DNA of 64,000 bases from Aulostomus chinensis (lineage: Eukaryota; Chordata; Actinopteri; Syngnathiformes; Aulostomidae): positions 5,265,501 to 5,329,500 of the forward strand of contig JBBMOA010000018.1 of the NCBI GenBank assembly GCA_037954235.1, read 5' to 3'. Below the pieces are notes generated by a model. That model was given only the letters and a program-made list of their open reading frames with translations. It had not been told where the DNA came from and did not search any database. A program made the position numbers and the translations under genes. Of this stretch, positions 10,101 to 44,700 are shown one piece after another; positions within the stretch are counted from its first letter, which is position 1, and each line of letters opens with the position of its first letter.

Positions 10101-13100
10101 TACTGAGGGTGAGACATTGGTATCAATCAGTTCCTGATCCAGGTTAATCAGTGAGCGCACATTTATAACACCTTATGTATCAGTCACATTGGAGGGGAAC
10201 ACGTAACCTCGACAAACGTCTCTGTTCTTCCACTCAGCCACATATTTAGATTTTAGTTAGCAGGGCAGCACAGATGTGAAGTTGGGCCTTTTGACAGGGG
10301 GGATTGATTCAGTATTGGTGCTCACCTCGCGTGGCCACTCTGGGAACTGCAGTTTGTTGCTTGGGTAACAGGATTGACATTCTCATCAGCCACTGCTTGT
10401 GAATGAAAAAACTTTTAACTGTGCAAGTGTTTTTTTGTGGATATTGTTGAAAGATGTTATTTTCTTTGAATAATTTGAATGCAGAAAGCTACAGCAATCC
10501 CATCCAAGAAAGCGGAGTACTTTGATGCATCTGAGCCGGTCCAAAACCGGGTGTATAAGTCTTTGAAGGTCTGGTCCATGCTGGCAGACTTGGAAGAGAG
10601 TCTTGGCACTTTCCAGGTATGTTCACTGTTTGGTTTTGTTTTTTTGCTCTGATGAATCAAAAGATAGGTTAAGTGTATGGATCGCGTGATCGGAGAGCTC
10701 AAATGATAGTCCCGGTCTTACTTTTTGCTTTTATTAAACGTAATCCATCTCTGTGTTTCCTTGAGGTTTAGACTGATTGCTACTCCCTTTTCTTTGTTCT
10801 TTCATCCACAGTCTACAAAAGCAGTCTATGACCGCATCATTGACCTCCGCATTGCCACGCCACAGATCATCATCAATTATGCAATGTTCCTCGAGGAGCA
10901 CAACTACTTTGAGGAAAGCTTCAAAGTAATAACACGCCTCATTGAATGATAAACCTTACATCAGATGCCTGTAGATATTCTTGCCTTGTGCAGCACTAAT
11001 TGAAACCGTTCTTTAATGGCATGAATACCTGCCGACTCTCCAGGCTTATGAGCGTGGCATCGCTCTCTTCAGGTGGCCAAATGTTTATGACATCTGGAAC
11101 ACTTACCTCACCAAGTTCATCGACCGTTATGGGGGCAAGAAACTAGAGAGAGCCAGAGATTTATTTGAACAAGCCCTGGATGGCTGTCCTGCCAAGTTTG
11201 CCAAGAGTAAGTGGCTTTCTTAGCGTTGGATTGTGAACTTATATCCTCTATATTCCACATAATTTCTGATGCATTTTCAGTTAAACCTTACTGAAGCCTG
11301 TTTTGCCTTTCGTTCCAGCAATTTACCTGTTGTATGCCAAATTGGAGGAGGAGTATGGGTTAGCCCGACATGCCATGGCTGTCTACGAAAGAGCAACGCA
11401 GGCAGTAGACACCGAAGAGCGACATCACATGTTCAATATCTACATCAAGAGAGCTGCTGAAATTTATGGAGTCACATACACCAGAGCGATATATCAGAAG
11501 GCTATCGAGGTACATCCAGGTTTTACATCGGAACACAGATAAGGTTCCACTCGAGCTTCTTTTTGTTGAATTAAATTATTACACATTTTAAGGGTAGTTT
11601 GTGGTTAGTTATCTAGACAAATGTTACTGAAGCTGAATGTTTGTCTGTAGTTTTTGTTTTATTCAGTACTGAAATTACCGTTGTGTAACGGCACGTGTTT
11701 ATATATTTTAAGGTACTTCCTGATGAACATGCCAGGGACATGTGCTTGAGATTTGCTGATATGGAGAGTAAACTGGGTGAGATTGATCGGGCCAGAGCAA
11801 TCTACTCCTACTGCTCGCAGATCTGTGACCCCAGGGTAAGACAAAACACATCCAGCTCTAACTTGGTTTCAATCAAATGTCACTCTCCTATTCATGACAC
11901 GCTTGTATTTAATTTCCCTTTGCAGGTCACAGCTGAATTCTGGCAGACATGGAAAGAATTTGAGCTTCGCCACGGTAATGAGGACACCATCAGAGAAATG
12001 TTGAGAATTAAACGTAGTGTCCAGGCTACATACAACACCCAGGTCAACTTCATGTCCTCTCAAATGTTGAAGGCCACAACAAGCTCCACAGGCACTGGTG
12101 AGGAAGTTTACTCCAACTCATTTGTTACTTCCTTTGTGTTTTCCCTTCCCACCGTACGGGCGCGATTATATATGTTGTTCATGTTATCACAATGCTACAT
12201 CGTACACTGTGTATGCATAGTTGTTTGTTTAAGGCAGACCTGTTGAACTGGCTAGTGGCAGTCTGACAAACAGAGCAGTTCACTGCTGAGACCAGTAACA
12301 TGGAGAGGCTCTGATTTCATGGGATGTGGGAGGGGGGAGAGAGGTGTGTTCAACGTATGTTGTCTGTTGAATGGAGTTCTTGTGATTTTTGGGGGCGACC
12401 ACGAGAAGGAGCATGGCAGTGTTGGTCTCAACGACAATTAAAACTGGGAATGTCAACAATTTTGATTTGAAGCACATGCAGGGGAGCAAGAAAACAGACA
12501 AGGTACAGTGTTGCTTCTGTCTTGCTCTCCATGCTCACATGTACTGTGTTTGAAAATACATTTTTAGTTCCAAAGTTTTCACTCTTTGTCAATGGGATAT
12601 GTGTGGAAATTGAGAATGGAATACTGCCCATTAACATTAGCAGTGCTAATATTCAGGTTTTTATAAAGGGGGGCGACATCGTTTGACAAAGTCGCCCCAC
12701 GTGTGATTTAATGCTAAGGCTGTGCTGCGATTTCGTCTCTATATAAGTGTGAAACGATCAGTCAGGGATGTCCGTGTCAGCTGTCGTGCTGCGCTGCTGT
12801 CCCACTGAACAGAGGAGCAGGAAGAAATGCTCTCAAGCACAGGACAGTTCTGTTGACCCCGGTATGAAAATTAGACCTGATTTGTCCCAAAGTCAGCGAG
12901 ATGTGGCAGCCGTTTGAGTGTCTGGAGTTACAGCAACATCCACCATTATGAGACTCAATATGAAGTTCCGCTTGGAGTGGCTGCTGGGTGAAGTGTGACA
13001 CCTAGTGGTAATATCTGGTACATCAGCCCCATTCTGTTTTTGACTTGACTATCAAAGTGTTTTGATCCCGTTCACACTGGTCTAAACTTGGTATGGTGGC

Positions 13101-14125
13101 CAAACATGTCTCCTGTAAGCTCTTACCTAAAATCATAAGGTTTTGCACAGAAATGCACCGTAAATTTCTGTACAAATATAGTTTTTTTTTTTGTTTGGTT
13201 GTTCACCATCGGTGCTGTTTTGTGTCCAGTGTCTGATCTTGCACCAGGCCAGTTGGGGATTGACGACATGAAGATGCTGGAGCAGAAAGCACAGCAACTT
13301 GCTGCTGAGGCGGAGCAGGACAAACCCAAGCCTAAAGAAAAGATTCTCTTCGTCAGGTCTGTCATGCTTTTTTTTCTGTATGTTTTTACTTAACGGTAGA
13401 AAAATATTGTTGGCAAAGTTCAACATTTCATAAAACTCTGTGCTCTCTGGCTGAATAGCCTACGAACATTTTTGCATTTACAACAAGGAACCCTGAAAGG
13501 ATGTAAGCCAGTAACATCGGTGAGATGGGAGTTGCTTTGTGTTATTGAAATTAACGGTAACCGTGGCGATAACTTAAAGGTTCAGTTTCCCAGACTTCAG
13601 CAGCATTTTGGTAAGTTGAAACTCATTGGAGAAAAAACATGGTGGTTGTTGGTGCTGCAGTGGTTCACACACATGCCACACACTTGCTTGCATCTCTTCT
13701 GCTTTGGGAAAACTTTCACTTGAGCAGGAGTTTAAAAAAAAAGGTTTCTCAGAACGTTCTTAGTCTCCACTTTGGGCCGTCGGTTCTGGTCGGATCGGAT
13801 TGTTTGTGTCGGAGGAAATGAACACCTTTATCTTTTTTGGTTCTTATCTGCAGGAGTGACACTTCTCGCAGTGAGTTGGCAGAGCTTTCCAAACAAGCCA
13901 ATCCTGATGAGATTGATATTGACGACGAGGATGAAGATGAAGAGGATCGAGGTCCAGAGGGTGAGTGACGGGACAGGCCTTGTCTCTGCAGTAAGCAGTT
14001 GTGCCTGGCGTTTGTCAGTGAAAAATGTGTGTGTCAATAATATTGTCCCCCGGGTCTTTACAGAGGTGCAGCTGGAACAGAAGATCGTTCCCACAGCCGT
14101 CTACGGAGGGCTGAAAGACGACTGA
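7157..14125 (+). CDS. xab2: XAB2 / SYF1 pre-mRNA-splicing factor homologue (complete)
   Basis: A TPR/HAT-repeat scaffold of the Prp19-related spliceosomal complex. In vertebrates it also links stalled RNA polymerase II, XPA and CSA/CSB in transcription-coupled repair; it acts in the nucleus. Nineteen coding exons: 7157-7192, 7548-7696, 7829-7952, 8054-8251, 8530-8664, 8782-8946, 9129-9273, 9380-9531, 9767-9886, 9977-10108, 10485-10616, 10812-10925, 11044-11206, 11319-11509, 11713-11835, 11926-12097, 13230-13356, 13854-13960 and 14064-14125. They sum to 2547 nt (848 aa; human 855). HAT repeats fill about residues 20-700, with blocks close to human such as RTFDRALRALP and LWHELCDLISQNPDK. The C-terminus is acidic (DIDDEDEDEEDRG). 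Exon 7 must end at 9273 with a weak GTCTGT donor to keep the EE-D-DMDMELRLARFEQL frame. Confidence 0.97.
12098..13229. other. xab2 intron 16, largest intron of the gene
   Basis: 1.1 kb of non-coding DNA between the exon ending at STGTG and the exon starting VSDLAPGQ. A near match to the CTCF core (13 of 14 positions, minus strand) lies at 12995-13008. No transposon family was recognised. Confidence 0.6.
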
Positions 14126-14695
14126 GTGCTTGATTTGAAATCCTGGAACACGCCAGCTCAGCTCAGTTATTGTGTCCCTTTCTTGAATTCATTCCATCAC
14201 AGTCACAGCAGCAACATTCGTATACGTACATACATAAATATATGTATATTTTCCTGATATTTTTACTCTGAATGTAAAGGTATGAATACTGGCCACATGG
14301 GGTCACTCTTTTCAAACAGAAAGTCAAAGACGACGAGCAGTTAAGCAGTTTTCTTGTCTGCCCTTTTGATAAGTAATATTTGGTGAACTGGTATCCACAA
14401 GCTTGATGTAGTTAGACTTTGTTTCATTGTTTTTTTCTGACTTGATTAAAAAAAAAAGAAAAAGTTTTCACCTAATAAATGCTTGGCAGCCATTATCAAG
14501 GCTGCTTTCGTCAGTATGAATGAGGGTCCTCTGTAAATTCCTATTGTTGGTACACAGTATGAAACCTATGCCGCGTTTCCAGCTCGTCATGTACCAGCAG
14601 TTCTCGCGTTGACAAGCTCTGCTCCTTGAATCTCTGGAAATGGCTTTACTTTTTTTTTTTTTTTTTTTTTTCATAAAAAAGATGTCGAAAATAAA
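14126..14695 (+). other. xab2: xab2 3'UTR with two polyadenylation signals
   Basis: AATAAA occurs at 14474-14479, about 350 nt after the stop codon, and again at 14690-14695 beyond a 20-nt T-run. The first is the likelier main site. Confidence 0.6.
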
Positions 14696-16487
14696 AGTCT
14701 GTGTACGCAAGCAAATGCTGTGACTTGTATGAGAATGGTACCTGCCTTAGAAAATCCTCCGTAAACAAATTAACAAACACCGGAGAAAGTACTGGCTGGA
14801 GAAAAATATTTTCATTATTAGATTAAAATAGCTGAGAGGTAATCCTCTTACAAAGTTACTGCGGAGGGATGCGGGGGGTGCTCTTTGAGCGGCGTCATGT
14901 GATGCTTGTTTTCCATGTGGAGGGTGCTGCTTCAAAACAACCGGTAGGAAACTCAAGCTAACAAATAAGCAAACAACAATCTTGCCAATTCAGTTCCTGT
15001 CATCCCTACTTTAGTTCAGTATCTAATTGCTACTTTTATCCTGTAGGAGTAAAAGATTTGGAAAGTGGCGTTTCTCTGTTTCTGCTAGGCTACGTACCCA
15101 ATCATAGTAAATAATCTATAAGCAATAAACTCAGTGTAAACCTCTTATGTTAACATTCTCATTCCCGCCAATGTGAAAATGTTTTAATCTGGGAGGATTG
15201 GACACAAGGACTGAAATAAATCCAATCATTCCCGTTCAATTTGTTTTCCCGATTAACTGTCGAGTAAAACAAACTGGCTGAGCATGAAAGTAAATTAGAT
15301 GGGAGGCCAATGTAGGGATTCGGCGCTGTGGGTGTGTTTGGTGACATCACAAGTTTAGGTGCCTCTCGTGGTTCCGCACGCACTTGACGCAGTGAACATG
15401 CATCAGTTGGGCTTCACGAGTTTGAAGATGCTGTCATCAGTTCCAATTTTGAAGAGAATTTTAAGAAATTTTTTTCTGAAAAGGAGAACTCCGCCCATTT
15501 GTGTGTGTGTGGGGGGGAGGGGGCAAATTGGAAGAATATGAAAAGAAAGTTGCATGATATTTAATTTTTTTTTTCTGTTTTGTGATATCCCAACATTTGG
15601 CTGTTGAACACAGCCGTGTTAAAAAGGGTTTATATGATATTCAGTCACTGAAGACACATTTAAACACTGCGGTTTGACGTTTTGTTCACCTGCTAGAGGT
15701 CACAGGTCAGGGTCAGTGACAGGGGAGCACCCTGTGGGGCGCTCACGCAGTTGACCTTTAATGGCGTTGAACTAAGAACGTCTACCTGGGAACCTTTGTC
15801 TTGTTTTGAAGAATATCTGTGTATTTTTCACCTTAATTTTTGAAGACTGAGAGAGCGCGAGACAACTACTGCATCGTTACTGCAAAGACGAGCACTTAGG
15901 AAGGAAGGCGACTGCGTTTATGTCATGCAGGTGTGTGCAGGATGTGGCTCATTAAAAAGCTGTATGTGGATTAACATGAGAACAAATAATGGCGGTTATG
16001 TCGAAGGTGCGTCCAGCGGTAAATGAAATATACTTTGGGGTGGATCTGATGTGTGTTATTACATCAAATAAGTGCACATTCCTGCGCCTTTTTTTTATTG
16101 TAATACATTCCCAGTTTTACTTTCGATCATCGTTGCATGTTCAAGTACATTGATTCTATGCCTTTTTTAAAGTTGTACACAGTGTAGATAAACTTGACTT
16201 GCCTCACTTGCAGTACTTCAGAAATACTGTGTGAAGACTCCACAGTAAAAAGCATGCCGTGTAAATTTTGAATCTCTAACTTTATTTGCAGTAGCACTTG
16301 TAGTTTTATCTGATTGCAGTCCATTTTGTTATTAGAAATGACCACATTTTGTTCTTATAAATAACAAAATGGGTACAATGTTGTCACGGAAATGTTGTCA
16401 TTATCCTATCACTTCCAGCTCGTCCCCCCACTGAAGCAGAGGCACCTGTAGCAAGAGTCAACCTGCTGACTGTTCACACCAGCAGGT
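14696..16487. other. Intergenic DNA between xab2 and camsap3
   Basis: No supported gene or recognised transposon. Only short shadow ORFs are present. Simple sequence is limited to A/T runs and a G-rich patch near 15510-15525. Confidence 0.5.
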
Positions 16488-16522
16488 CCCGCCCTCTTCT
16501 GCCCGAGCTCGGTTCCTATTGG
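16488..16522 (+). promoter_or_regulatory. Candidate camsap3 promoter elements (GC box and CCAAT box)
   Basis: A GC box (CCCGCCC, 16488-16494) is followed by an inverted CCAAT box (ATTGG, 16518-16522). They lie about 410-440 nt upstream of the camsap3 ATG in a locally GC-rich, TATA-less stretch. Site function is inferred from motif and position only. Confidence 0.4.
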
Positions 16523-16930
16523 ACGCTGGGATGAGTGACTTCATGCCAGTGGAGCACCTGGTCGTCCGTCATCAGCGGGGCTTTCGGCGGAGCTGCGTAC
16601 TGTAAACTGACTTCCCAGCAATGCGGACGAAGAGGGGCAAAAACGAGGGAATAGTCCGGTTTACTCTGCTAACCCGGTGGGTCGGGACACCGCTGAACCG
16701 TTGGGCCTGATCCGAGACGCCTCGGTAACCGCAGCGACAAGCCTGGACGAAGCTCCGGGGCGGATATTTTTCTCCGTCTGAAGCCACATCCGTATTCCCA
16801 GCCCTCGTCTGGGATAGTGTCCTGAAAGAATGGTTCCTTGAATATTTTATACGAGCTTGTAGCCTCCTCTTTTTGTTGTTGTTGTTCTTTGCCAGCATCG
16901 CTTCTTTTTCTTTTTTTTAATAAAGTCGCC

Positions 16931-39030
<22,100 letters not shown>

Positions 39031-40760
39031 AGATGGACTCAAGATGGGTAGCCGCGTTATTCAGGGAACCGACTCCCAAACCTGACTCTATCACCCTTTA
39101 TGTTGGCCGGTGTGGCCAGAGCCCAGTTAGACCAGTAGTGGAGCGCATGAGTGATAAGCTTTTTTTTTTTTTTTTTTTGGCCAGCTTTCAACCTGGACCC
39201 TGAGAACAATCAAGTCGACTTGACGTGCCAAGAGGAGATAATCACTCAACACACTCAGCCGATGTAGTCAGTAGTTTCTGTCTCGAGGGCTTCTGGTCGA
39301 CTCCGCCAGATCTAACCAGATTGTTCAAAGTCATGTGACTCACTGAGTCAGGATGAGGACTTCCCTTCCCCCTCACACCCTCTCTCCTCATGCCTTGCCT
39401 TACCCTGCTCCAGGAGTCATTTTCACGACTCTTAGGTAAGAAAAAGAGGGGACAACCACACTGCCTTTGCAACTGTATTTAAGGCCAGATTAGTTCCCGC
39501 CCCCTTCTCGGTTCTGTTTGCTTTTCCTTTCGCGGCCTTTTCTTCTTCTTCTTCTCCTCCCTCCGCTTCCTCTTCTTCCTCTTCTTCTTCCAGGGCTCTC
39601 TTATCTCCAGTTTACTGAGGCACCAGCTCTCAGTTCAGAGAGGAGATCTCAGCTGAAAATGAACGGCAGGTAACACTGCTCTCATATGAATGTAGGGCAC
39701 GCACTAACAACTCATCCCATTCGAGGGAGGGGGCGGGGGGGTCTGGTCGGACCAGGAATAGTGGGTGGTTCCTCTGTGCGGACTTGCACAGCTACAAACT
39801 GCCTGTGCCACAGTAGATAGTGCACTAACTCTCCTTCAGCTGTAGACATCTGGATGTTTTTTTTTTTTATACTATTTTGACATGTTTTTGCTGGACAAAT
39901 CGCTTCAGTCTTTGAGAGCTGAAAGGAGAATGAAATTCACTTTTTTTCCCTCTTAACTTGCTTTTTCATTTTCAACATGATGAAATGAAATGAAATGTAA
40001 TCTCTTAAAAAAAAAAAAAACAACATACTGGAAATATGAAGGAGGGCTGGTATACATAGTGGTCATTACTTGGATCCAGCTCCGTGTGACAGTGATAATC
40101 AATGCTGAATTAATATATACTGAATGCTGATTACTTGTTTTGTTGGTTTTTGTTTTTTTTTTGACAATGATTTGTAAAAAGTAAGTTGACCTTTGTAAGC
40201 TATGGATAAGCTAGCCTGCTGCTTAAGCATTAGTGAAATGTATGTTTGAAATGAAAGAGTGAATGAGAATAAATGGTCAAGCAGCTGCAAATCGCTGAAA
40301 CTTCTTTGTCTAGGGAATAAAAAAAAAAAAAAAAAAGCAATCATGTCACCAGGAGTCCATTTCCTGTCAGATTCCCTGTCTTTGTGTGTCTAGTAAGTTG
40401 TTAAAGGATCATTCCGGACTGTAACAGCTCTCAACTACCGCACATAGTGCACAGACTGACTCCATATACAGCCGGGGGGGGGGTAAGAGGCCAAACTGTC
40501 ATATTTTTGCCAGTGTGTCAGTGCTACAAGGAAAAAAAAGAAGGACAAAACAAAACACTTGACTATGGAGTTGCAAGTGATCGAGTCAATACTGCAGCAA
40601 AAAAGTGGCGATGAATTCTCTTCCTTCGCGGTCTTAAGCACGACAGCGCCTGCCGAGGTGCACACGTCTTCTCTCAAATCACTGACTGCCTCCAGCGAGT
40701 GTGTTGTTTGAATGAGATGTGAAAATATGTCAAGAGGAACGAAATAGACAATAGATGATT

Positions 40761-40808
<48 letters not shown>

Positions 40809-41160
40809 AGTGCACATGGAAATAGTGGATGTTTGTATTTATTTGTACGTCAACAAGAGTAGTTATGTGGTAGCTGAACACTTTATTTTGATTGTGCAAT
40901 CCTCCCTTAGAAATCCCTGCCCACCCAGAGGTGTATTTATTTGGTTTGCATTAGATTGTGCATTTAATGTTTAGTTTCAGGTTCTTTCTAATGTCTTCCT
41001 TTTTTTTTTTTTTGGTTACGGTAGTTAAGTCACTCACTAAATTGAAAGAAATTGTCATCTCATATATGTTTTCTTTCTTTTCTGTCATCAAATCTGTGCC
41101 AGCACATGTATGTTCATTTCATAAATTGACTTCCCTTGGCAACTGGACCAGATGAATAAA
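39031..41160 (+). other. camsap3: camsap3 3'UTR with alternative polyadenylation signals
   Basis: AATAAA occurs at 40268-40273, 40316-40321 and 41155-41160. The 3'UTR is therefore 1.2 to 2.1 kb, depending on the site used. It contains a CTT-rich pyrimidine tract (39540-39595), A-runs, and a (GT)n tract at 40763-40804. No other gene is seen here. Confidence 0.6.
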
Positions 41161-41340
41161 AGCAAATCCTTTTTAAATCATCCATGTTTTGTCATTCCCA
41201 TGTTCATATCCTCATTTATATCTGCATTGTTGTTGAATTGGTGCCGTTAGCTCAAAGGTTCCCCTCACAGTGTCTTGCTTCAAACGTTTGTGGCTGACAG
41301 GAAAAACTAAAACATCAGCATTTGCAAAAAAACAAAACTG

Positions 41341-41346
41341 TTTATT
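41341..41346 (-). promoter_or_regulatory. Polyadenylation signal of the NR5A gene
   Basis: AATAAA on the minus strand, about 440 nt downstream of the NR5A stop codon. The convergent camsap3 signal ends only about 180 nt away at 41160, so the two 3' ends nearly meet. Confidence 0.55.
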
Positions 41347-41782
41347 CGGTCATGCATTTCTTTGAACTACACAACTCCTGCTGCTTGTGTGGGCTGGATG
41401 GTCGCAATAATACTGTTGATAACAAGCCCTGGAGGGAAGGACGGCTCAGGTTTGGTTTATCTGGGGTCACATACAGGGTTTATACAGTCTGGAAACAACA
41501 GGAAAAATAATGGAAATGGGAAATAAATAATATGGATTTTTATTCTTGTGTTTCTTGTGTTCACAGATGTAAGCGAGACATGGGAAAGTCGTGTATGAAC
41601 CCTGTATGCCCCCCCCCCCTGCCATGTGAGCAGCTCACATAGAGCTAACCTTCTAACCATCTGCAGCCATCAGCGTCAGTGCTGGACCGGTTCTGAAAAG
41701 CAGAGAAGGAGGTAATAAAATGCCGTTCAGTAAGTTTAGGCATCTCGGGCCTCAGGGACTCGAAGGCGCCGATCTGTTGTTC

Positions 41783-44700
41783 TCAGCTGTGTTTGGTGTG
41801 CAGCATCTCGGTGAGTAAAGAGTTACAGGGCAGGTCTCCCAGAAGGTGGCGCTGGTACAAGTACTCCTCAACCTGCAGGCTGATGCTCCGTACTTCAGGG
41901 AGCCGCAGCAGCAGCTGGCCGAACTTGTCCGAGTGTCCCGGGTGACTGCGCTGGGTGTGCTCCATCAGGACCCTGTTCACCCTCTCCTGGGTGTGCTCCA
42001 CCTGCCTGCGACTCTGCACCGATTTCACATCTACACAGGACAATGCAGTCACCTTCATCATGAATGCAGAACACCAGAAGCTGCATGCTCGCCAAGTGTG
42101 TAATCACAAGCTGCTGTTCCGAATTAATGTCATGTTTATGAAAAAAAAACATTCGCCCTGTCCCTTTTTTTTTTCTAAATTGTGATCAATTTTCATGAAA
42201 AAAATCGACTGAATCAAAAACACATTGCATGTTGGTTTCCTATGGAAACCTGCTGCCTTCACCATTCGTTGAGGAATGGGAAAATGATGTCAGTTCAGAA
42301 TAACAGGGATTATTAAATCTTGGATGAATGCAATACGCATCTTGAGCACACATCTGTAATCTACGGGAGTGCGTACTGTGTAGTAAGTGCCCATGGAAGT
42401 TACATGATGTAATTTATTTCAGAAAAACAGGGGCAAGTGTTTTTTTTTTCCCAAAAGAATTTGTCTTATTAATTCCGAAATTCTGAGCAGAAATATTAAA
42501 CAATGTATAATTAATTCAGGAAAGCACTGTATTGTATTTTTCTCGGGTGAATGCGACATGCCTTTATTTACTTCTATTTCCCTTCAGTAGGAAAAGCTCA
42601 CCAGGGTTGAACAGCACTAAGTATTTGAGACAGACAAACTCATGCCTGTCGAACTGGAGGGCCCTCAGTTTGGACACCAGGTCCTGGGTTCTTGTTACCA
42701 AGCTACTCAAAGTGGTTCCTGCCTGAGAGGTAACAGTTGACAGCTCAATCTGCACCGGAACCAAAGGAAGATGTAGATTAGAACGGAAATGACAAGCCAG
42801 CAAACAGACCTAGAGGTCCTGTCGCGAGCACTCTACCTGCTGTCCTGTGACCAGGTAAATGCAGCCCTCTTTGCCGTAGGTCACCTGTCGGCAGAGGTGG
42901 TCCAGGACCAGCAGCTCGCTCCAGCAGCTCTGCAGCAGCACCATCTGGTCCTCCACCTTTGGGAGGCATGAAAGTTAAAATCTCAGTTTATGTCCATCAT
43001 GTATGATCGCTCGCCGGGTGATGCATCACTGTGAGAACATCACCTTGAGCTCTTTGAAGAGGGAGCTGTTCCTGGCCCACTCCACCAGCGCAAACAGAGT
43101 CTGGTCAGCCATCTTGCACATGATGCTGAAGGTGTTCAAGCGGTCGTGTTTGCCCCGGTTGGCTTGTTCTCTCTGCAGGCTCACCAGGACTTTGTCACAC
43201 AGTTGGCTCTCATCCTGTTCCCCTTCCAGAAGTTGACTGAGGAAGTTGGATGTCAGAGTGGAGGATGAGGATGAGGATGAGGATGAGGATGGGGTTTGGG
43301 CAGGAGCCTGGAGGAGAGGCGTGGTTGAGCATGGCGTGGAGCAGGGGGAGGAGCCTGGGGTGCTACGAGGTGTGAAGGTATTGACGGGATTTGAGCGCAC
43401 TTGATAGTTAACAGGGGCCGGGCTGTAGCTGAAAGCCATCTCCCCCTCCTCCTGCAGGAATCCAGTAAAGATTTGGTGGTGCAGTCCAGGGTAGGGCAGG
43501 GGGGGAGGAGTGACCACCCTGCCTTGGTCCACATGGCAGTCTAGAGGGAAGGGTGCGCAGGACGGCCCCATGCCAGACGGATAGACGTGAGGCTGATGAA
43601 AAGCATCAGAAGACAACGGAGCGCTTATGTGACTGCTTATGAGGTGACAGTCACTTGGAGCTGGAGGCCGGAGTGTTTGTGTGGGTTCCGTTTTAATCCT
43701 GTAGGGGGCAGTGTTTGCATGGTGATAGACCTGCTGCTGTTTCATCTGCCTGTCCCGTCGGTACAGAGGGCCAAATTTGTTCCTGCCGCCTCTCATGCGA
43801 TCTGCTCTCACCGCTGTTGACAGAACACGATGATCGTCATGGTTTTAAAGGTTTTATTAGAAATTCCGTAATAAACCCTTTTATACTTCAGATTATCTCT
43901 GCAGCGTAAACGGCATCTTATATAAACTGGGTCATTATAGGCAACAGGTTTATGACCTCTGAGATAAGTCCTATTATTACACAAAAAGACCTTGCATGTC
44001 AGTGGAACGCATGGCACGTGTGTATGTTTCCAGAGGGGTTGAGTATTTTTACTCAAGTATGAGGTATCTGTACTTTAGCTGAGGGAACGTTGTACATTTA
44101 CTCCTCTAGATTGATCTAAAACCACAAATAACTTTGAAGAGACAGATTTTTCATAGCAAACACGTCAAAACCTGATGAAGATGCTGTTCTAGGACAGTTT
44201 GTGTACTTCTACAAGTAACACTTAAGCCAACTCAATATCGAATACTTCTCTCTTTAAGTAGAATTTTGAACGCTTTGTATTTTTTGCCAGAGTGCTATCT
44301 TAATTGGGTATTTCTACTTTTGCTCAAGTAAAGGAGATGTTGGAGTTGAGACTCTTCGTACCTTCTGTCTTCATGCCCACTGCCAAACACTTCTGGAAGC
44401 GACAGAAAGGACAGCGTTTCCTCTGGGAGACGTTCATGGGACAGCTCTGCCGTTCTGGACAGGTGTAATGTTTGTTATTTTGCACTGAGCGTTTGAAGAA
44501 GCCCTGCAGAGAGAAGAAGATTTCAAAAAAAGAAAAAAAAAAGAAGTTCTTTTCCTTCTCTGCAGAGATCATAAGAAAAGATGCATAGGTTTGAAAATCA
44601 AAACATTTCCTGCATCGACATGGATTTGACCAAACACCTTGCAGCTCTCACAGGTGAGCAGCCCATAGTGGTATCCTGAAACCTTGTCTCCACACACGGG

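Noticed and set aside
16838..16930. In-frame upstream ATG extending camsap3 by 31 residues
   Set aside because: The added Cys/Leu/Phe-rich sequence comes from T-rich leader. The inner ATG has a better Kozak context and matches the human N-terminus.
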